DNA of 50,187 nucleotides from Hyphococcus sp. (GCA_021604585.1 BQJG01000023.1:1-50187); one strand, 5' to 3'; positions 17,314-26,159 are shown, counted from the stretch's first letter. The notes: generated by a model from the sequence alone, not told the origin. Program-made: numbers and translations.

Positions 17314-19680
17314 TCAACTCCGTCCGCCCTCCATGGCGCGTAGCACCCTTTCCGGGGTGGCGGGCGCATCAAGCGCAGGGTAGCGCGCGCCGTGATTTGC
17401 GGCAGCAATCGCATTAGAAAGCGCCATCAGCACCGATATGCCGAGCATTAATGGCGGCTCACCCACTGCTTTTGACCGGAAAATCGTATCCTCCCGGTTG
17501 ATCCCCTTATCCCAAATCGCCATGCGCATGTCTGGCGCGCGATCTGATGCTACGGGAATTTTGTATGTAGACGGTGCGTGGGTTTTCAACCGCCCCTGGT
17601 CATCCCAGACAAGCTCTTCGGTCGTCAGCCAACCGGCGCCTTGCACAAAGCCGCCCTCGATTTGCCCCAGATCGATTGCAGGATTAAGTGACTTTCCCGC
17701 ATCATGAAGTATGTCAACGCGCAGGATTCTGTTTTCACCTGTAAGCGTGTCAACCACCACTTCCGATACGGCGGCGCCATAGGCAAAATAAAAGAACGGG
17801 CGCCCTGTTCCTTTTGCACGATCCCACTCAATCTTTGGTGTGGCGTAAAATCCGTTTGCTGAAAGCGACACTCGCGCCAGATACGCTTTGGCGATCAAGT
17901 CGTCGAATGTGATTTCGTGATCGCCGATCTCCACGCGGCCAGCGTTGAAGTTGATGCTTTCAACAGGCGCGCTCCATTCCTCTGCGGCGAATTCAATCAA
18001 TCGCTCTTTGATTTTACGGCACGCATCCAGCGCAGCCATACCGTTGAGATCGCTGCCAGACGACGCCGCTGTTGCAGACGTGTTCGGAACTTTACCTGTG
18101 TTTGTCGGCGTTATCTTGATGCGGTCAAGGTCAATTTGAAACTCTTCCGCAACCACCTGCGCCACTTTTATGAACAGCCCTTGCCCCATTTCCGTGCCGC
18201 CATGATTGAGGTGCACGGAACCATCGGCATAGATATGAACCAGAGCGCCAGCCTGATTGAGATGCGTCTTGGTAAAAGAAATGCCAAACTTCACAGGAGT
18301 TAGCGCAATCCCCTTTTTCAAAATTTCATGTTTTGCATTCCATTCCGCAATCGCTGCCCGCCTCTCAACATAATCTGAAGACATCACGAGCTCATCGATT
18401 ATTTCATCAATAACGCAATCTTCCACCGTCATATGGTAAGGCGTGATCTTTCTGTCCGTCTTGGGCTCCGTATGCGATGCGTAAAAATTGACGCGCCGCA
18501 CCTCGAGCGGGTCTTTGCCAAGCACAAAGGCGATCTCATCCATCACCCGCTCAATTGCAATCATGCCCTGCGGTCCGCCAAAGCCGCGAAATGCAGTATT
18601 GGACGCGGTGTTGGTGCGGCAGCGATAGGAATTGATCAGAACATTCGGCAAATAATAGCAGTTATCCGCGTGGAACATCGCGCGATCGCAAATCGCCATG
18701 GAGAGATCCTGTGACCAGCCGCATCGCGCCGCCTGATCCATAATGATCGCTTCAATTCGTCCGTCTGAATCAAACCCAACTTGATAGTCGATGCGAAAAT
18801 CATGACGTTTACCAGTCATCAGCATATCGGCATCACGATCATAGCGGATGCGCGCCGGTCTGCCGGTCAGTTTTGCTGCAAGCGCAATCACCGCGGTTGG
18901 CAGATTGCCATTGGTTTCCTTGCCGCCAAAGCCGCCACCCATGCGGCGAACTTCCACCGTGACAGCATTGTTTGGCACGCCCAACACTTCCGCAACTTTG
19001 TGTTGAATTTCACTCGGGTGTTGCGACGAACAATAGATCGTAACATCGTCATCCTCGCCTGGAACAGCCAGGGCCGCGTGACCCTCGAGGTAAAAATGTT
19101 CCTGCCCGCCAATCTCAACGCGCCCCTTTGCTTGATGTGCGCTCGCCAATAGCGCTGATTTTGCGTCACCGCGCACCATCTTGTAGGGGGGCTCCAGCCA
19201 TGATTGCGCCTGCATTGCGTCATCGATCGTCAAGATGGCCGGCAGTTTTTCATATTCTATGGTCGCGGCGCCGGCGGCTGCCCGCGCCGCCTCCCATGTT
19301 TCTGCGACAACAGCAAACAGCGCTTGCCCTTCGCTATGCACAACGCCGCCCTGGCTCCCCAGAGCAAAAAGCGGCTCATCATGCGCAATAGGGCCGACAT
19401 TGTTCACGCCGGGAATATCATCGCCGGTTAATACGCGAATGACGCCTTCGCATTCTCGCACAAGGGCGAAATCAACTGGCGCTACTTTCGCGCGCGCCAC
19501 TTTGCTAATGGCGATATGGACGTACAAACATCCCGGTGGGGATGGGATATCATCAACATAGAGCGCTCTTCCCGACGTGTGCTTATAGGCGCTGTCATGC
19601 GCGACAGGCGCCGCAACTCCGCCGCTAATTGTTTCCTGGCCGCTCGCATCTTTGCGCCGTATGACTTTGGATGTGCTCAC
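17314..19680 (-). CDS. xdhB: Xanthine dehydrogenase molybdopterin-binding subunit
   Basis: The 788-residue large subunit of the split bacterial enzyme has the typical molybdopterin motifs VRRMGGGFGGKETNGNLP, NTAFRGFGGPQGMIAIE and GGTEMGQGLFIKVAQV. The C-terminal active-site glutamate is in SKAVGEPPLMLGISVLMA. It hydroxylates hypoxanthine to xanthine and xanthine to urate. It overlaps xdhA by 4 bases (ATGA) and is followed by xdhC. Length and all motifs are intact. Confidence 0.96.
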   Translation of the reverse strand: MSTSKVIRRKDASGQETISGGVAAPVAHDSAYKHTSGRALYVDDIPSPPGCLYVHIAISKVARAKVAPVDFALVRECEGVIRVLTGDDIPGVNNVGPIAHDEPLFALGSQGGVVHSEGQALFAVVAETWEAARAAAGAATIEYEKLPAILTIDDAMQAQSWLEPPYKMVRGDAKSALLASAHQAKGRVEIGGQEHFYLEGHAALAVPGEDDDVTIYCSSQHPSEIQHKVAEVLGVPNNAVTVEVRRMGGGFGGKETNGNLPTAVIALAAKLTGRPARIRYDRDADMLMTGKRHDFRIDYQVGFDSDGRIEAIIMDQAARCGWSQDLSMAICDRAMFHADNCYYLPNVLINSYRCRTNTASNTAFRGFGGPQGMIAIERVMDEIAFVLGKDPLEVRRVNFYASHTEPKTDRKITPYHMTVEDCVIDEIIDELVMSSDYVERRAAIAEWNAKHEILKKGIALTPVKFGISFTKTHLNQAGALVHIYADGSVHLNHGGTEMGQGLFIKVAQVVAEEFQIDLDRIKITPTNTGKVPNTSATAASSGSDLNGMAALDACRKIKERLIEFAAEEWSAPVESINFNAGRVEIGDHEITFDDLIAKAYLARVSLSANGFYATPKIEWDRAKGTGRPFFYFAYGAAVSEVVVDTLTGENRILRVDILHDAGKSLNPAIDLGQIEGGFVQGAGWLTTEELVWDDQGRLKTHAPSTYKIPVASDRAPDMRMAIWDKGINREDTIFRSKAVGEPPLMLGISVLMALSNAIAAANHGARYPALDAPATPERVLRAMEGGRS

Positions 19681-21149
19681 GCAAACACACTTCCATGCCC
19701 GACAATGCGAGATTCGCTAAATGCATTCTCGGTTTCCAGAAAATATTTCAGCAAGAGATTTTGCGCAGCGCGCAGTCGATAGTCTGCGCTGGCGCGCATG
19801 TCGCTGATTGGGGTGAAATCTGTTGCAAATGCCGCCTTCGCGGTTTCTACCGTCCCACGCACCCACGGCTTTCCAACCAAAACCGCCTCTACAGCGCTCG
19901 CTCTCTTTGGTATTTCGGCCATACCGCCAAATGCGACCCTCGCTGAATCCACAACACCGCTTTTGATTTCAATATTGAAACATCCGCACAATGCGGAAAT
20001 ATCCTGATCGAAGCGTTTGGAAATCTTGTAGCATTTCACGCCAGCCGTTTGCTCTGATATGGGGATGCGCAAACCCACAACAAATTCGCCAGGCCTTCTA
20101 TCCTGGCGCCCATAACCAAGAAAGAAGTCTTCCAGCGGCAATGCCCGTTGCTTGCCTCCTTGCCGCAGAACAAGACTCGCGCCCAGCGCGATCAACGCTG
20201 GCGGCATGTCGCCTATGGGTGATCCATTTGCAATATTTCCGCCAATCGTTCCCGCGTTACGAACTTGCACTGCGCCAATACGGCGTACGAGTTCGCCAAG
20301 ATCTGGATATGTCGCCGCCAACACGACAAGCGCATCAGAATAGGTGACCCCTGCGCCAATGACCAATTCATTGGGCCGGCTTTCTATCCGTGCAAGATCT
20401 TTCACACGATTGACAAAAATGACAACCGGCAGTTTTCGGTGTTGCTTTGTCACCCACAATCCGACATCGGTAGCGCCCGACACAATTGTCGCGCTCGGAT
20501 TGTCAGAATAGAGCTCAGCCAATTGATCGCTGTTTGCAGGCAAGTAAGCCCTTCCACTCGCATGCGCGATTTCAATGGGGTCGTCATGTTTGAGCAACCC
20601 GAGCTGAGCCGACTCGTTGTGATCATCGCCGCTCTGGTCAATGCTCGCCGCGACAGCCCCGATTTCTTTTGCCGCTTTGAGGATGGGGCCATATCCCGTG
20701 CACCGACACAAATTGCCAGCCAGCAAATCATTCGCAGCCGCAAGCGGCAAGGCCGCGCGATTTCGATAAGCCGTAAAGAGCGACATGATAAAACCAGGCG
20801 TACAAAAGCCGCATTGCGATCCATGGTTGTCAATCATTGATTGCTGCACCGGATGGGGTGCCGATGCATTTTCGCTTAAGGCCTCCACGGTCGTCACCGA
20901 AACGCCGTCGAGGCTTGGCATAAATCGAATACATGCGTTAATTGCTTCGCGCTTCGTGTAACCTTCGCTATCGAGCCGGCTGATCATCACCGTGCAGGCG
21001 CCGCAATCGCCTTCTGCGCAACCTTCTTTCGTTCCACATAATTTTTCTTCATCACGCAAATATCGCAGCAGCGTTTGTGTCGGCGCAACATTCTGCAGCG
21101 TTCGCAGCTCGCCATTCAAGTAAAAGGAAATTGAGTTGCGCATTTTCAT
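19677..21149 (-). CDS. xdhA: Xanthine dehydrogenase small subunit (2Fe-2S and FAD)
   Basis: This 490-residue subunit starts with a plant-type 2Fe-2S domain (Cys38, Cys44, Cys49, Cys52). The helical second 2Fe-2S domain follows (Cys113, Cys116 in CGFCTPGF and Cys148, Cys150 in NLCRCTGYGP). Then come the FAD-binding domain (TIVSGATDVGLWVTK, VRNAGTIGGNIANGSPIGDM) and the CO-dehydrogenase flavoprotein C-terminal domain. It passes electrons from XdhB to NAD. Its ATG overlaps the uraH stop (TGATG), so translation is coupled. Confidence 0.95.
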   Translation of the reverse strand: MKMRNSISFYLNGELRTLQNVAPTQTLLRYLRDEEKLCGTKEGCAEGDCGACTVMISRLDSEGYTKREAINACIRFMPSLDGVSVTTVEALSENASAPHPVQQSMIDNHGSQCGFCTPGFIMSLFTAYRNRAALPLAAANDLLAGNLCRCTGYGPILKAAKEIGAVAASIDQSGDDHNESAQLGLLKHDDPIEIAHASGRAYLPANSDQLAELYSDNPSATIVSGATDVGLWVTKQHRKLPVVIFVNRVKDLARIESRPNELVIGAGVTYSDALVVLAATYPDLGELVRRIGAVQVRNAGTIGGNIANGSPIGDMPPALIALGASLVLRQGGKQRALPLEDFFLGYGRQDRRPGEFVVGLRIPISEQTAGVKCYKISKRFDQDISALCGCFNIEIKSGVVDSARVAFGGMAEIPKRASAVEAVLVGKPWVRGTVETAKAAFATDFTPISDMRASADYRLRAAQNLLLKYFLETENAFSESRIVGHGSVFA

Positions 21150-21526
21150 CAGCTGCCGCGATAGGTCGAATAACCAAATGGCGACGCCAGGAGCGGTACA
21201 TGGTAGTGCGTGTCTGCATCTGAAACACCAAATCGAATAAGCACTGCATCGATGAATTTAGGGTCCGTCAGCGCGGCGCCTGACTTTGCGAAATAGTCTC
21301 CTAGGGCAAATTCAAGCTCATACTGTCCTTGCTTGAATGCTGCTCCTTCCAACAAAGGCGCATCACACCTGCCATCCTTATTCGTCGTAGCTGTATTGAG
21401 GCGCCGACCACGTTCTGTCCGGCCTGCTTCCGTTTGCACAATTTCATAAAGCTCGACCTGAACATTCGCTGCTGGCTTGCCGGCGCTGGTATCCAAAATG
21501 TGTGTTGTCAATTTTCCCAAGTTCAA
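21149..21526 (-). CDS. uraH: 5-hydroxyisourate hydrolase (transthyretin-like)
   Basis: The 125-residue product has both diagnostic ends of the family: LTTHILDTSAGKPA at the N-terminus and the C-terminal tetrapeptide YRGS. Between them lies HYHVPLLASPFGYSTYRGS. It hydrolyses 5-hydroxyisourate, the PuuD product, to OHCU. It is first in the minus-strand uraH-xdhABC operon. The upstream region 21527-21661 contains GATTATAAC (minus strand), a possible -10 element. Confidence 0.95.
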   Translation of the reverse strand: MNLGKLTTHILDTSAGKPAANVQVELYEIVQTEAGRTERGRRLNTATTNKDGRCDAPLLEGAAFKQGQYELEFALGDYFAKSGAALTDPKFIDAVLIRFGVSDADTHYHVPLLASPFGYSTYRGS

Positions 21527-21661
21527 ACCGCCCTGCTCTGATCGTTATAATCCGCCGCAAATCTGACCGTTAAAGGACGCGACGCCTATAGGCCGCCCAA
21601 AGGCCACATGCACCGAGTATACCGTTATTTCATGCCCCCCGCAAAACCTGCCGCCGCAGCA

Positions 21662-22345
21662 TTAACCTGCCCAAAGGATTCCTGACTCCCCATTTGCGCT
21701 TAATATATCATTCGTTTTTGAGAAATGGCCGCACCCGAAGAACCCGCGATAGGACGACAGAGGCGATGGGTGCGGCGCCGTCAGCACGGTATTTTTCTCC
21801 ATATCGATCAAGTCTGCATATTTTTGAGCGTGCACGCCCCAAAGCAAATATACAACGCCTTGCCTTTTCTTGTTGAGAGTGGAAATGGCGGCCTTGGTTA
21901 AGCTCTCCCAGCCCTTGCCGGCATGGGCGGCGGCCTTTCCCCTTTCGACAGTCAGAACTGTATTTAAAAGGAGAACTCCTTGCATCGCCCAATCGGTCAA
22001 GTCGCCGTTCTCGCGTAATGGTCCGCCAAGATCGTTGTTGATCTCAGAAAAAATATTCCGCAATGAAGGGGGATTCTTTTCACCAGCCGGCACGGAAAAA
22101 GCAAGGCCCATCGCCTGACCTTTGCCATGATAGGGGTCCTGACCAAGGATGACGACTTTTACATTGGAAAACGGCGTTAGATTAAAGGCTGCAAACATCA
22201 ACTCCGATGGGGGAAATATCTCCGCGCCGCGCGCCGCCTCAGCCGACAGAAACGTTCTTAGGGTCTTGAAATAATCCTTATCGCTTTCTTGGGCCAGGAC
22301 TTCACGCCAGCCTGGTTCTGAAATCTGGTTGACGAGATCAATCAC
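21662..22345 (-). CDS. ung: Uracil-DNA glycosylase, family 1
   Basis: The 227-residue product has the water-activating motif VVILGQDPYHGKGQAMGLAF (catalytic Asp70) and the leucine-loop motif APHPSPLSSYRGFFGC near residue 190. It removes uracil from DNA in base-excision repair. The length matches E. coli Ung and all motifs are intact. It is unrelated to the purine operon and separated from uraH by 135 bases. The gene faces away from the IS inserted upstream, whose left end is about 140 bases from its start. Confidence 0.95.
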   Translation of the reverse strand: MIDLVNQISEPGWREVLAQESDKDYFKTLRTFLSAEAARGAEIFPPSELMFAAFNLTPFSNVKVVILGQDPYHGKGQAMGLAFSVPAGEKNPPSLRNIFSEINNDLGGPLRENGDLTDWAMQGVLLLNTVLTVERGKAAAHAGKGWESLTKAAISTLNKKRQGVVYLLWGVHAQKYADLIDMEKNTVLTAPHPSPLSSYRGFFGCGHFSKTNDILSANGESGILWAG

Positions 22346-22487
22346 TCTTAGTGTCCATGCTAGCGCCTTCAGAAATGAAAACCAGTAGTACCCTAATACG
22401 CGAGATTGTCGCCACTCAACACAGCGATCTTAATTGCGCTGTCGGATTTTTTCGATTGCATCGAACACAGATAGTTTCAGAGGAAGC

Positions 22488-22508
22488 TGTCGTTACCAAA
22501 AACCCGAT
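22488..22508 (+). repeat. IS left terminal inverted repeat
   Basis: The 21 bases start TGTCGTTACC and match the right end at 16 of 21 positions. The sequence lies 47 bases before the transposase ATG. Confidence 0.75.
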
Positions 22509-22554
22509 CGACCGCATTATTGCATAAGTTGGTTTTGCCCGTCATGCTTCTTGC

Positions 22555-23570
22555 ATGCTGGACTGGCTGAAACTCTTAATTCTTTTGATTTCGGATTTGA
22601 CGAAACCGCGTTCCGTTCTTGAGGCAGAGATCACTGCGCTGCGCCAACAAGTCATAACGCTAAGACGCCAAGCGCCCAATCAACTCACTTTGCGACGGAG
22701 CGATCGACTGATCCTGGCATTTCTTTATCGCTTTTTCCCCAAGGTTAGAAAGACGATATACATTGTTCAGCCGGAAACGCTGACGCGTTGGCATCGCATG
22801 GGCTTTCGGGCGCTGTGGCGTTGGAAGTCTCGGCCGCGCGGCGGCAGGCCGAAGGTCTCAGAAGAATTTCGGGATCTGATCCGTGAGATGAGCATCGCCA
22901 ATCCGCTCTGGGGCGCGCCGCGCATCCATGGCGAGCTGAAATTGCTTGGTATCGACATCGCCCAGTCAACTGTCGCCAAATACATCATCAAACGCCGCGG
23001 ACCGCCCTCGCAAAGCTGGAAGACCTTTATTCGCAATCATTCTGACTGCACTGCCGCCTGTGACTTCCTTGTCGTCCAGACGATCGGGTTCAGGCTGCTA
23101 TTCGCCTTCATTGTCATGGCGCATGGAAGACGTGAACTCCTCCATATCGTGTAACGGCGCACCCGACAGCAGCATGGACGGCGAGGCAACTAATCGAAGC
23201 TTTTCCCTGGGACGAAACGCCAGACACGTTAATCAGGGATAATGATGCAATTTATGGCAGCGTCTTCAAGAAAAAGCTGCAATCAATGGGCATTCGTGAC
23301 GGCCCGACGGCGCTGAGATCACCTTGGCAAAACGGATTTGCGGAGCGGCTCATCGGCTCTATCCGGCGCGAATGTCTAGATCACATCATCATTCGTGATG
23401 AGAACCATTTGCGCCGCGTACTGAAAGCCTACACCCGATATTACAACTCAGCGCGAACGCATCTGAGCTTACAGAAGAATTCACCCGCCCCGCGCAAATG
23501 CCAACACCTTGGACGCGTCGTAAGCAAGCCCCACCTCGGCGGATTGCATCATGAGTATGTCAGAATCTAG
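22555..23570 (+). pseudogene. IS transposase, DDE integrase-core type, broken by one frameshift
   Basis: The first part (22555 to about 23150) carries an N-terminal leucine-rich helix, a helix-turn-helix region (WGAPRIHGELKLLGIDIAQS) and the first catalytic aspartate (ACDFLVVQTIGF). Near 23147-23152 one base appears missing: the original frame hits TAA at 23152. The +1 frame continues VTAHPTAAWTARQLIEAFPW, then TLIRDNDAIYG (second Asp) and the intact NGFAERLIGSIRRECLDH (catalytic Glu), to HLGGLHHEYVRI. All three catalytic residues survive, so this may be a recent lesion. IS3-type programmed -1 frameshifting normally sits far upstream, and this junction shows no slippery run, so I call it broken. 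The stop overlaps the right terminal repeat. Confidence 0.85.
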
Positions 23571-23585
23571 TTTTCGGTATGGACA
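23565..23585 (-). repeat. IS right terminal inverted repeat
   Basis: Read on the minus strand it starts TGTCCATACC, matching the left end at 16 of 21 positions. It overlaps the last codons and stop of the transposase. Confidence 0.75.
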
Positions 23586-23595
23586 GGCAAATTAC

Positions 23596-23685
23596 TGGCG
23601 GACAGAGTGGGATTCGAACCCACGGGACGCGTTAACGCCCACACGCTTTCCAAGCGTGCGCCATCGACCACTCGGCCACCTGTCC
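23596..23685 (-). tRNA. tRNA-Ser, anticodon GGA
   Basis: The minus-strand sequence starts GGACAGGTGGCCGAGTGG. The anticodon arm is CGCTTGGAAAGCG (anticodon GGA, reading UCC/UCU). A long variable arm (GTGGGCGTTAACGCGTCCC) is followed by the T arm GTGGGTTCGAATCCCAC. The acceptor stem pairs GGACAGG with TCTGTCC (one G-T pair) and CCA is encoded. The long variable arm is the class II hallmark of serine tRNA. Confidence 0.97.
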
Positions 23686-23700
23686 GTTCAGAAGCGCCGG

Positions 23701-23728
23701 ACTATAGCCATGGAGCGGCGGTGCGCAA
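23701..23728 (-). promoter_or_regulatory. Probable sigma-70 promoter of tRNA-Ser
   Basis: On the minus strand TTGCGC (23728-23723) and TATAGT (23706-23701) are separated by 16 bases. They would start transcription about 8-10 bases before the mature tRNA 5' end at 23685. Confidence 0.55.
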
Positions 23729-23860
23729 GTCATAATCTCCGCGGATTTACTAGTGTTCCGCCCTGCGATTACGCCTTGGACGATTGATTTGCAGGCCGCG
23801 CCTAGCCGGGTTATCCTCACTTCCGTTAGGTTTGCGTTAACCATTCGAGGGGGCCTGTTG

Positions 23861-24133
23861 ATGGCGGCGTTTCGTATTATCGCGTGGGTGCTTGTGGCAA
23901 TCGCGATTGCTTTGTTGGGGGCGGATGGAGTTTCATCGCTGGAATCGGGAGAACCGGTGATGCGCTCGACCGAATTTGTGTTGAGCTTGATCGGCATTGA
24001 TGGCGGCGCCATCGCCAAGAATTCTCCGGGCGGCGTATCGCAAGCCATCAGCACAATCATGGGTCTGCCGCTTTGGGGCGTCATCGGCGTGATCGGCGTT
24101 GTGATGACCCTGATCTTCCGGCCGATGGAATAG
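23861..24133 (+). CDS. Small two-helix membrane protein, unknown function
   Basis: The 90-residue product has an N-terminal membrane helix (FRIIAWVLVAIAIALLGADG), a polar middle containing SLESGEPVMRSTEF, and a C-terminal helix (LPLWGVIGVIGVVMTLIF). ATG 23861 is chosen because CGAGGGGG lies 8-15 bases upstream. I recall similar short proteins in other alphaproteobacteria but know no function. It converges on terC through a shared hairpin terminator. Confidence 0.7.
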   Translation: MAAFRIIAWVLVAIAIALLGADGVSSLESGEPVMRSTEFVLSLIGIDGGAIAKNSPGGVSQAISTIMGLPLWGVIGVIGVVMTLIFRPME

Positions 24134-24160
24134 AACCGACGGGCGCCCGCCCGCCGGTTC
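24133..24160. terminator. Shared hairpin terminator between convergent genes
   Basis: GAACCGACGGGCG and CGCCCGCCGGTTC form a 13-bp stem with a two-base turn. One pair is A-C on the plus strand and G-T on the minus strand, so it is fully pairable in the minus-strand RNA. It overlaps the last base of the small membrane gene and precedes the terC stop. The following T tracts are weak on both sides. Confidence 0.6.
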
Positions 24161-24174
24161 ATCTGATAATCTTA

Positions 24175-24972
24175 CTAAGCTGCAGCGGCATGCTCCTTCG
24201 CACGAAGCCGTTCTAGCTTGTTGCGATAACGCGTCTGCACTATCGAGACGATCACCATAACAAAAATGACGAAATAGAAGCTCGCTTTCGACATGGCGAC
24301 CACTTCGAAGTCGAACAATTCCATATGGGCGAGATGTCCGCCTTCGGTGATCAACAATACGCCGACAATAAACAGGATAAACAGACCGATCACTTCAAAC
24401 ATCCGGTTTTGCTTCAAAAAGGCTGACACCTGATCTGCAAGCGCCAGCATCATCACGCCGCTGATGATGATTGCAGCGGCGATCACCCAAACGACGTGGG
24501 TGAGCGCGATCGCTGACAACAGCGAGTCGAAAGAGAAAATCAAATTCATAAAGACGATCGTCGCGATGGCGACCGGAACGGACTTGGTGTGTTGCTTGTC
24601 CATATTCTCGACATGCTCAACCGCCAACAGGTGCATGATCTCCTTAGTCGCGGTGTACATGATGAAGCCGCCGCCAAGCAGCGACACAAGTGCGTGAAAG
24701 GTAAAAGACGCCTCGAACACGCCTACGAGATTGAGCGCAAACAAGGGGTGTGTGAGTGAATTGATCAAGCCCAGCACCGCCACCATCAACACCAGCCGCA
24801 GACCGATGGCGAGGAGTATGCCTACTCGCCGCACATATTTCTGACGATGCTCCGGCACGCGGGTGGACTCGATCGAAATGTAAAGAAGATTGTCAAAGCC
24901 CAGCACCGCCTGCAGCAATATGAGCATCATCAGGGTGAAAATGTTCTCCAGCGACAAAAGTGATTCCAGCAT
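24175..24972 (-). CDS. TerC-family integral membrane protein
   Basis: The 265-residue product has 7-8 hydrophobic segments and the TerC core: LLQAVLGFDNLLYISIEST, VGILLAIGLRLVLM and MNLIFSFDSLLSAIALT. Conserved acidic residues within the membrane segments suit metal binding. Members have been linked to tellurite resistance, manganese export and metalation of exported proteins; the role here cannot be decided. A good ribosome site (GCAGGAGG) precedes the ATG. Confidence 0.9.
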   Translation of the reverse strand: MLESLLSLENIFTLMMLILLQAVLGFDNLLYISIESTRVPEHRQKYVRRVGILLAIGLRLVLMVAVLGLINSLTHPLFALNLVGVFEASFTFHALVSLLGGGFIMYTATKEIMHLLAVEHVENMDKQHTKSVPVAIATIVFMNLIFSFDSLLSAIALTHVVWVIAAAIIISGVMMLALADQVSAFLKQNRMFEVIGLFILFIVGVLLITEGGHLAHMELFDFEVVAMSKASFYFVIFVMVIVSIVQTRYRNKLERLRAKEHAAAA

Positions 24973-25233
24973 GTCCGGGCCCTCCTGCTTGTTTCCCGTA
25001 AATGGGCCATGTTTCGCTACCGATAATCAAGCCGGAAGCGCTCATCGCACTGCCGGACCATCGCTGTAGCGCCTTACGCCGACGAAATGATTGCCCGGCG
25101 CGACGAGTTGTGATGCGAATTTTTGTCATTCGGCGAGATGAATTTTTTTCGCGGCGAATGGCGTGTGCAGCGTCTTTCCAACCGCGATTCTCGTGCCTAT
25201 CTCCCGCTCATAACAAGAAACGGAGAGAGACCC

Positions 25234-25323
25234 ATGGCTAGATTAATCACCCTGTTAACGACTTGCGCAGTCATTGTCGCAGCCGCCTATCCGGCAGTCT
25301 ATGCGTACACTTCACTCGTTTAG
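25234..25323 (+). CDS. Putative 29-residue single-helix peptide
   Basis: ATG 25234 is preceded by CGGAGAGAG at a good distance. It encodes a short basic start (MARLITLL) running into a hydrophobic helix (TTCAVIVAAAYPAVYAY) and a stop. An inverted repeat followed by T residues lies just downstream (25348-25402). The combination of ribosome site, membrane-helix product and terminator-like repeat suggests a genuine small protein. No function can be assigned. Confidence 0.5.
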   Translation: MARLITLLTTCAVIVAAAYPAVYAYTSLV

Positions 25324-25347
25324 TCGTGCGTAATGAACCCACGCCAG

Positions 25348-25402
25348 AGGCGCCGCCCGAAGACAGCCCACCCCCTCCCCAGCTGTCAGGCGGCGCCTTT
25401 TA
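25348..25402 (+). terminator. Hairpin with T-run after the 29-residue peptide
   Basis: AGGCGCCGCC (25348-25357) pairs perfectly with GGCGGCGCCT (25389-25398), followed by TTTT. The loop is long (31 bases). The second arm lies inside the 3' end of the convergent kdsB. Confidence 0.5.
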
Positions 25403-26159
25403 ACACGCGCTGGATAAAAGCTTCATAGTCTGCCGGCGTATCGATACCCGGCGCAGCATGCGGAATAATTCCCACAGCAATGCGCCCTCCCATTTCCAGA
25501 ATGCGAAGCTGTTCCAGCCGCTCAATCTGTTCGAGCGCACCCGCAGGCGCCTCCGCAAACCTTGCAAGGCTTGCTTTGGGAAAAGCGTAAACACCCATAT
25601 GCAGGAAATACTCAGTGGGCGATGAGATGCTTCCGTCGTCATTGCGCGGCCAGATGCCGAGGCGCCGTGTAAAATAGCGCGCCCATCTCGCATGATCGTT
25701 TATTCTTTCGCCGAGGATCGCTTTCACTGCGGCTGAATCTTCCGGCGATCCAGAACCGGCCTTTGCGTCCTCCGGAAACGGGCAAGCCAGCGTCGAGGCA
25801 AAAGCGCCGCTCGACTTTTGCAGCGCGATCAGGCGATCAATATGCGAGGGGTCGATCTCCGGCTCATCGCCTTGGAGATTGACGATGATGCCGGCGTCCA
25901 AACCCGCCGAAGCCTCCGCAACGCGGCCGCTGCCGGATTCATGATCGCTGCGCGTCATCATGACCTGCCCCCCAAACCCCGTCACACAATCGAAAATCCG
26001 CTTGTCATCGGTGGCGACGATCACCTGCTGCGCAGATTTCACATCTCTGGCGCGCTCATAAACGTGCTGGATCAGCGGCTTTCCAGTGCGATCCAAAAGC
26101 GGCTTGCCCGGCAGGCGTGTCGATGCATATCGCGCCGGAATGATGATCGCCGCTTTCAT
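25386..26159 (-). CDS. kdsB: 3-deoxy-manno-octulosonate cytidylyltransferase
   Basis: The 257-residue product starts KAAIIIPARYASTRLPGKPL, the CTP-binding loop of CMP-Kdo synthetase. It continues with RSDHESGSGRVAEA, VNLQGDEPEIDP and HMGVYAFPKASLARFAEAPA. It activates Kdo with CTP for lipid A-core assembly in the cytoplasm. It overlaps the VanZ-like gene by 4 bases, making a galE-vanZ-kdsB operon. Confidence 0.96.
   Translation of the reverse strand: MKAAIIIPARYASTRLPGKPLLDRTGKPLIQHVYERARDVKSAQQVIVATDDKRIFDCVTGFGGQVMMTRSDHESGSGRVAEASAGLDAGIIVNLQGDEPEIDPSHIDRLIALQKSSGAFASTLACPFPEDAKAGSGSPEDSAAVKAILGERINDHARWARYFTRRLGIWPRNDDGSISSPTEYFLHMGVYAFPKASLARFAEAPAGALEQIERLEQLRILEMGGRIAVGIIPHAAPGIDTPADYEAFIQRVLKGAA

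Larger units (their letters stand above)
22488..23585 (+). mobile_element. IS3-like insertion sequence (about 1.1 kb) with a frameshifted transposase
   Basis: The element has recognisable ends. The left end begins TGTCGTTACCAAAAAC and the right end, read inward on the minus strand, begins TGTCCATACCGAAAAC; over 21 bases they match at 16. The ends are 5'-TG...CA-3', as in IS3-family elements. Inside lies one DDE transposase reading frame interrupted once. No clean target duplication is visible: AGC is left of the element and GGC right of it. The right end lies 10 bases from the 3' end of tRNA-Ser. Confidence 0.8.

Noticed and set aside
22555..23570. Programmed frameshift making a full-length IS transposase
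   Set aside because: IS3-type shifts occur at a slippery A-run between orfA and orfB. Here the break is in the middle of the integrase core with no slippery sequence, so a simple mutation is more likely.
24973..25130. Possible manganese (yybP-ykoY) riboswitch upstream of terC
   Set aside because: Such riboswitches are common before terC-type genes, but I could not find the conserved loop sequences or a convincing fold here.
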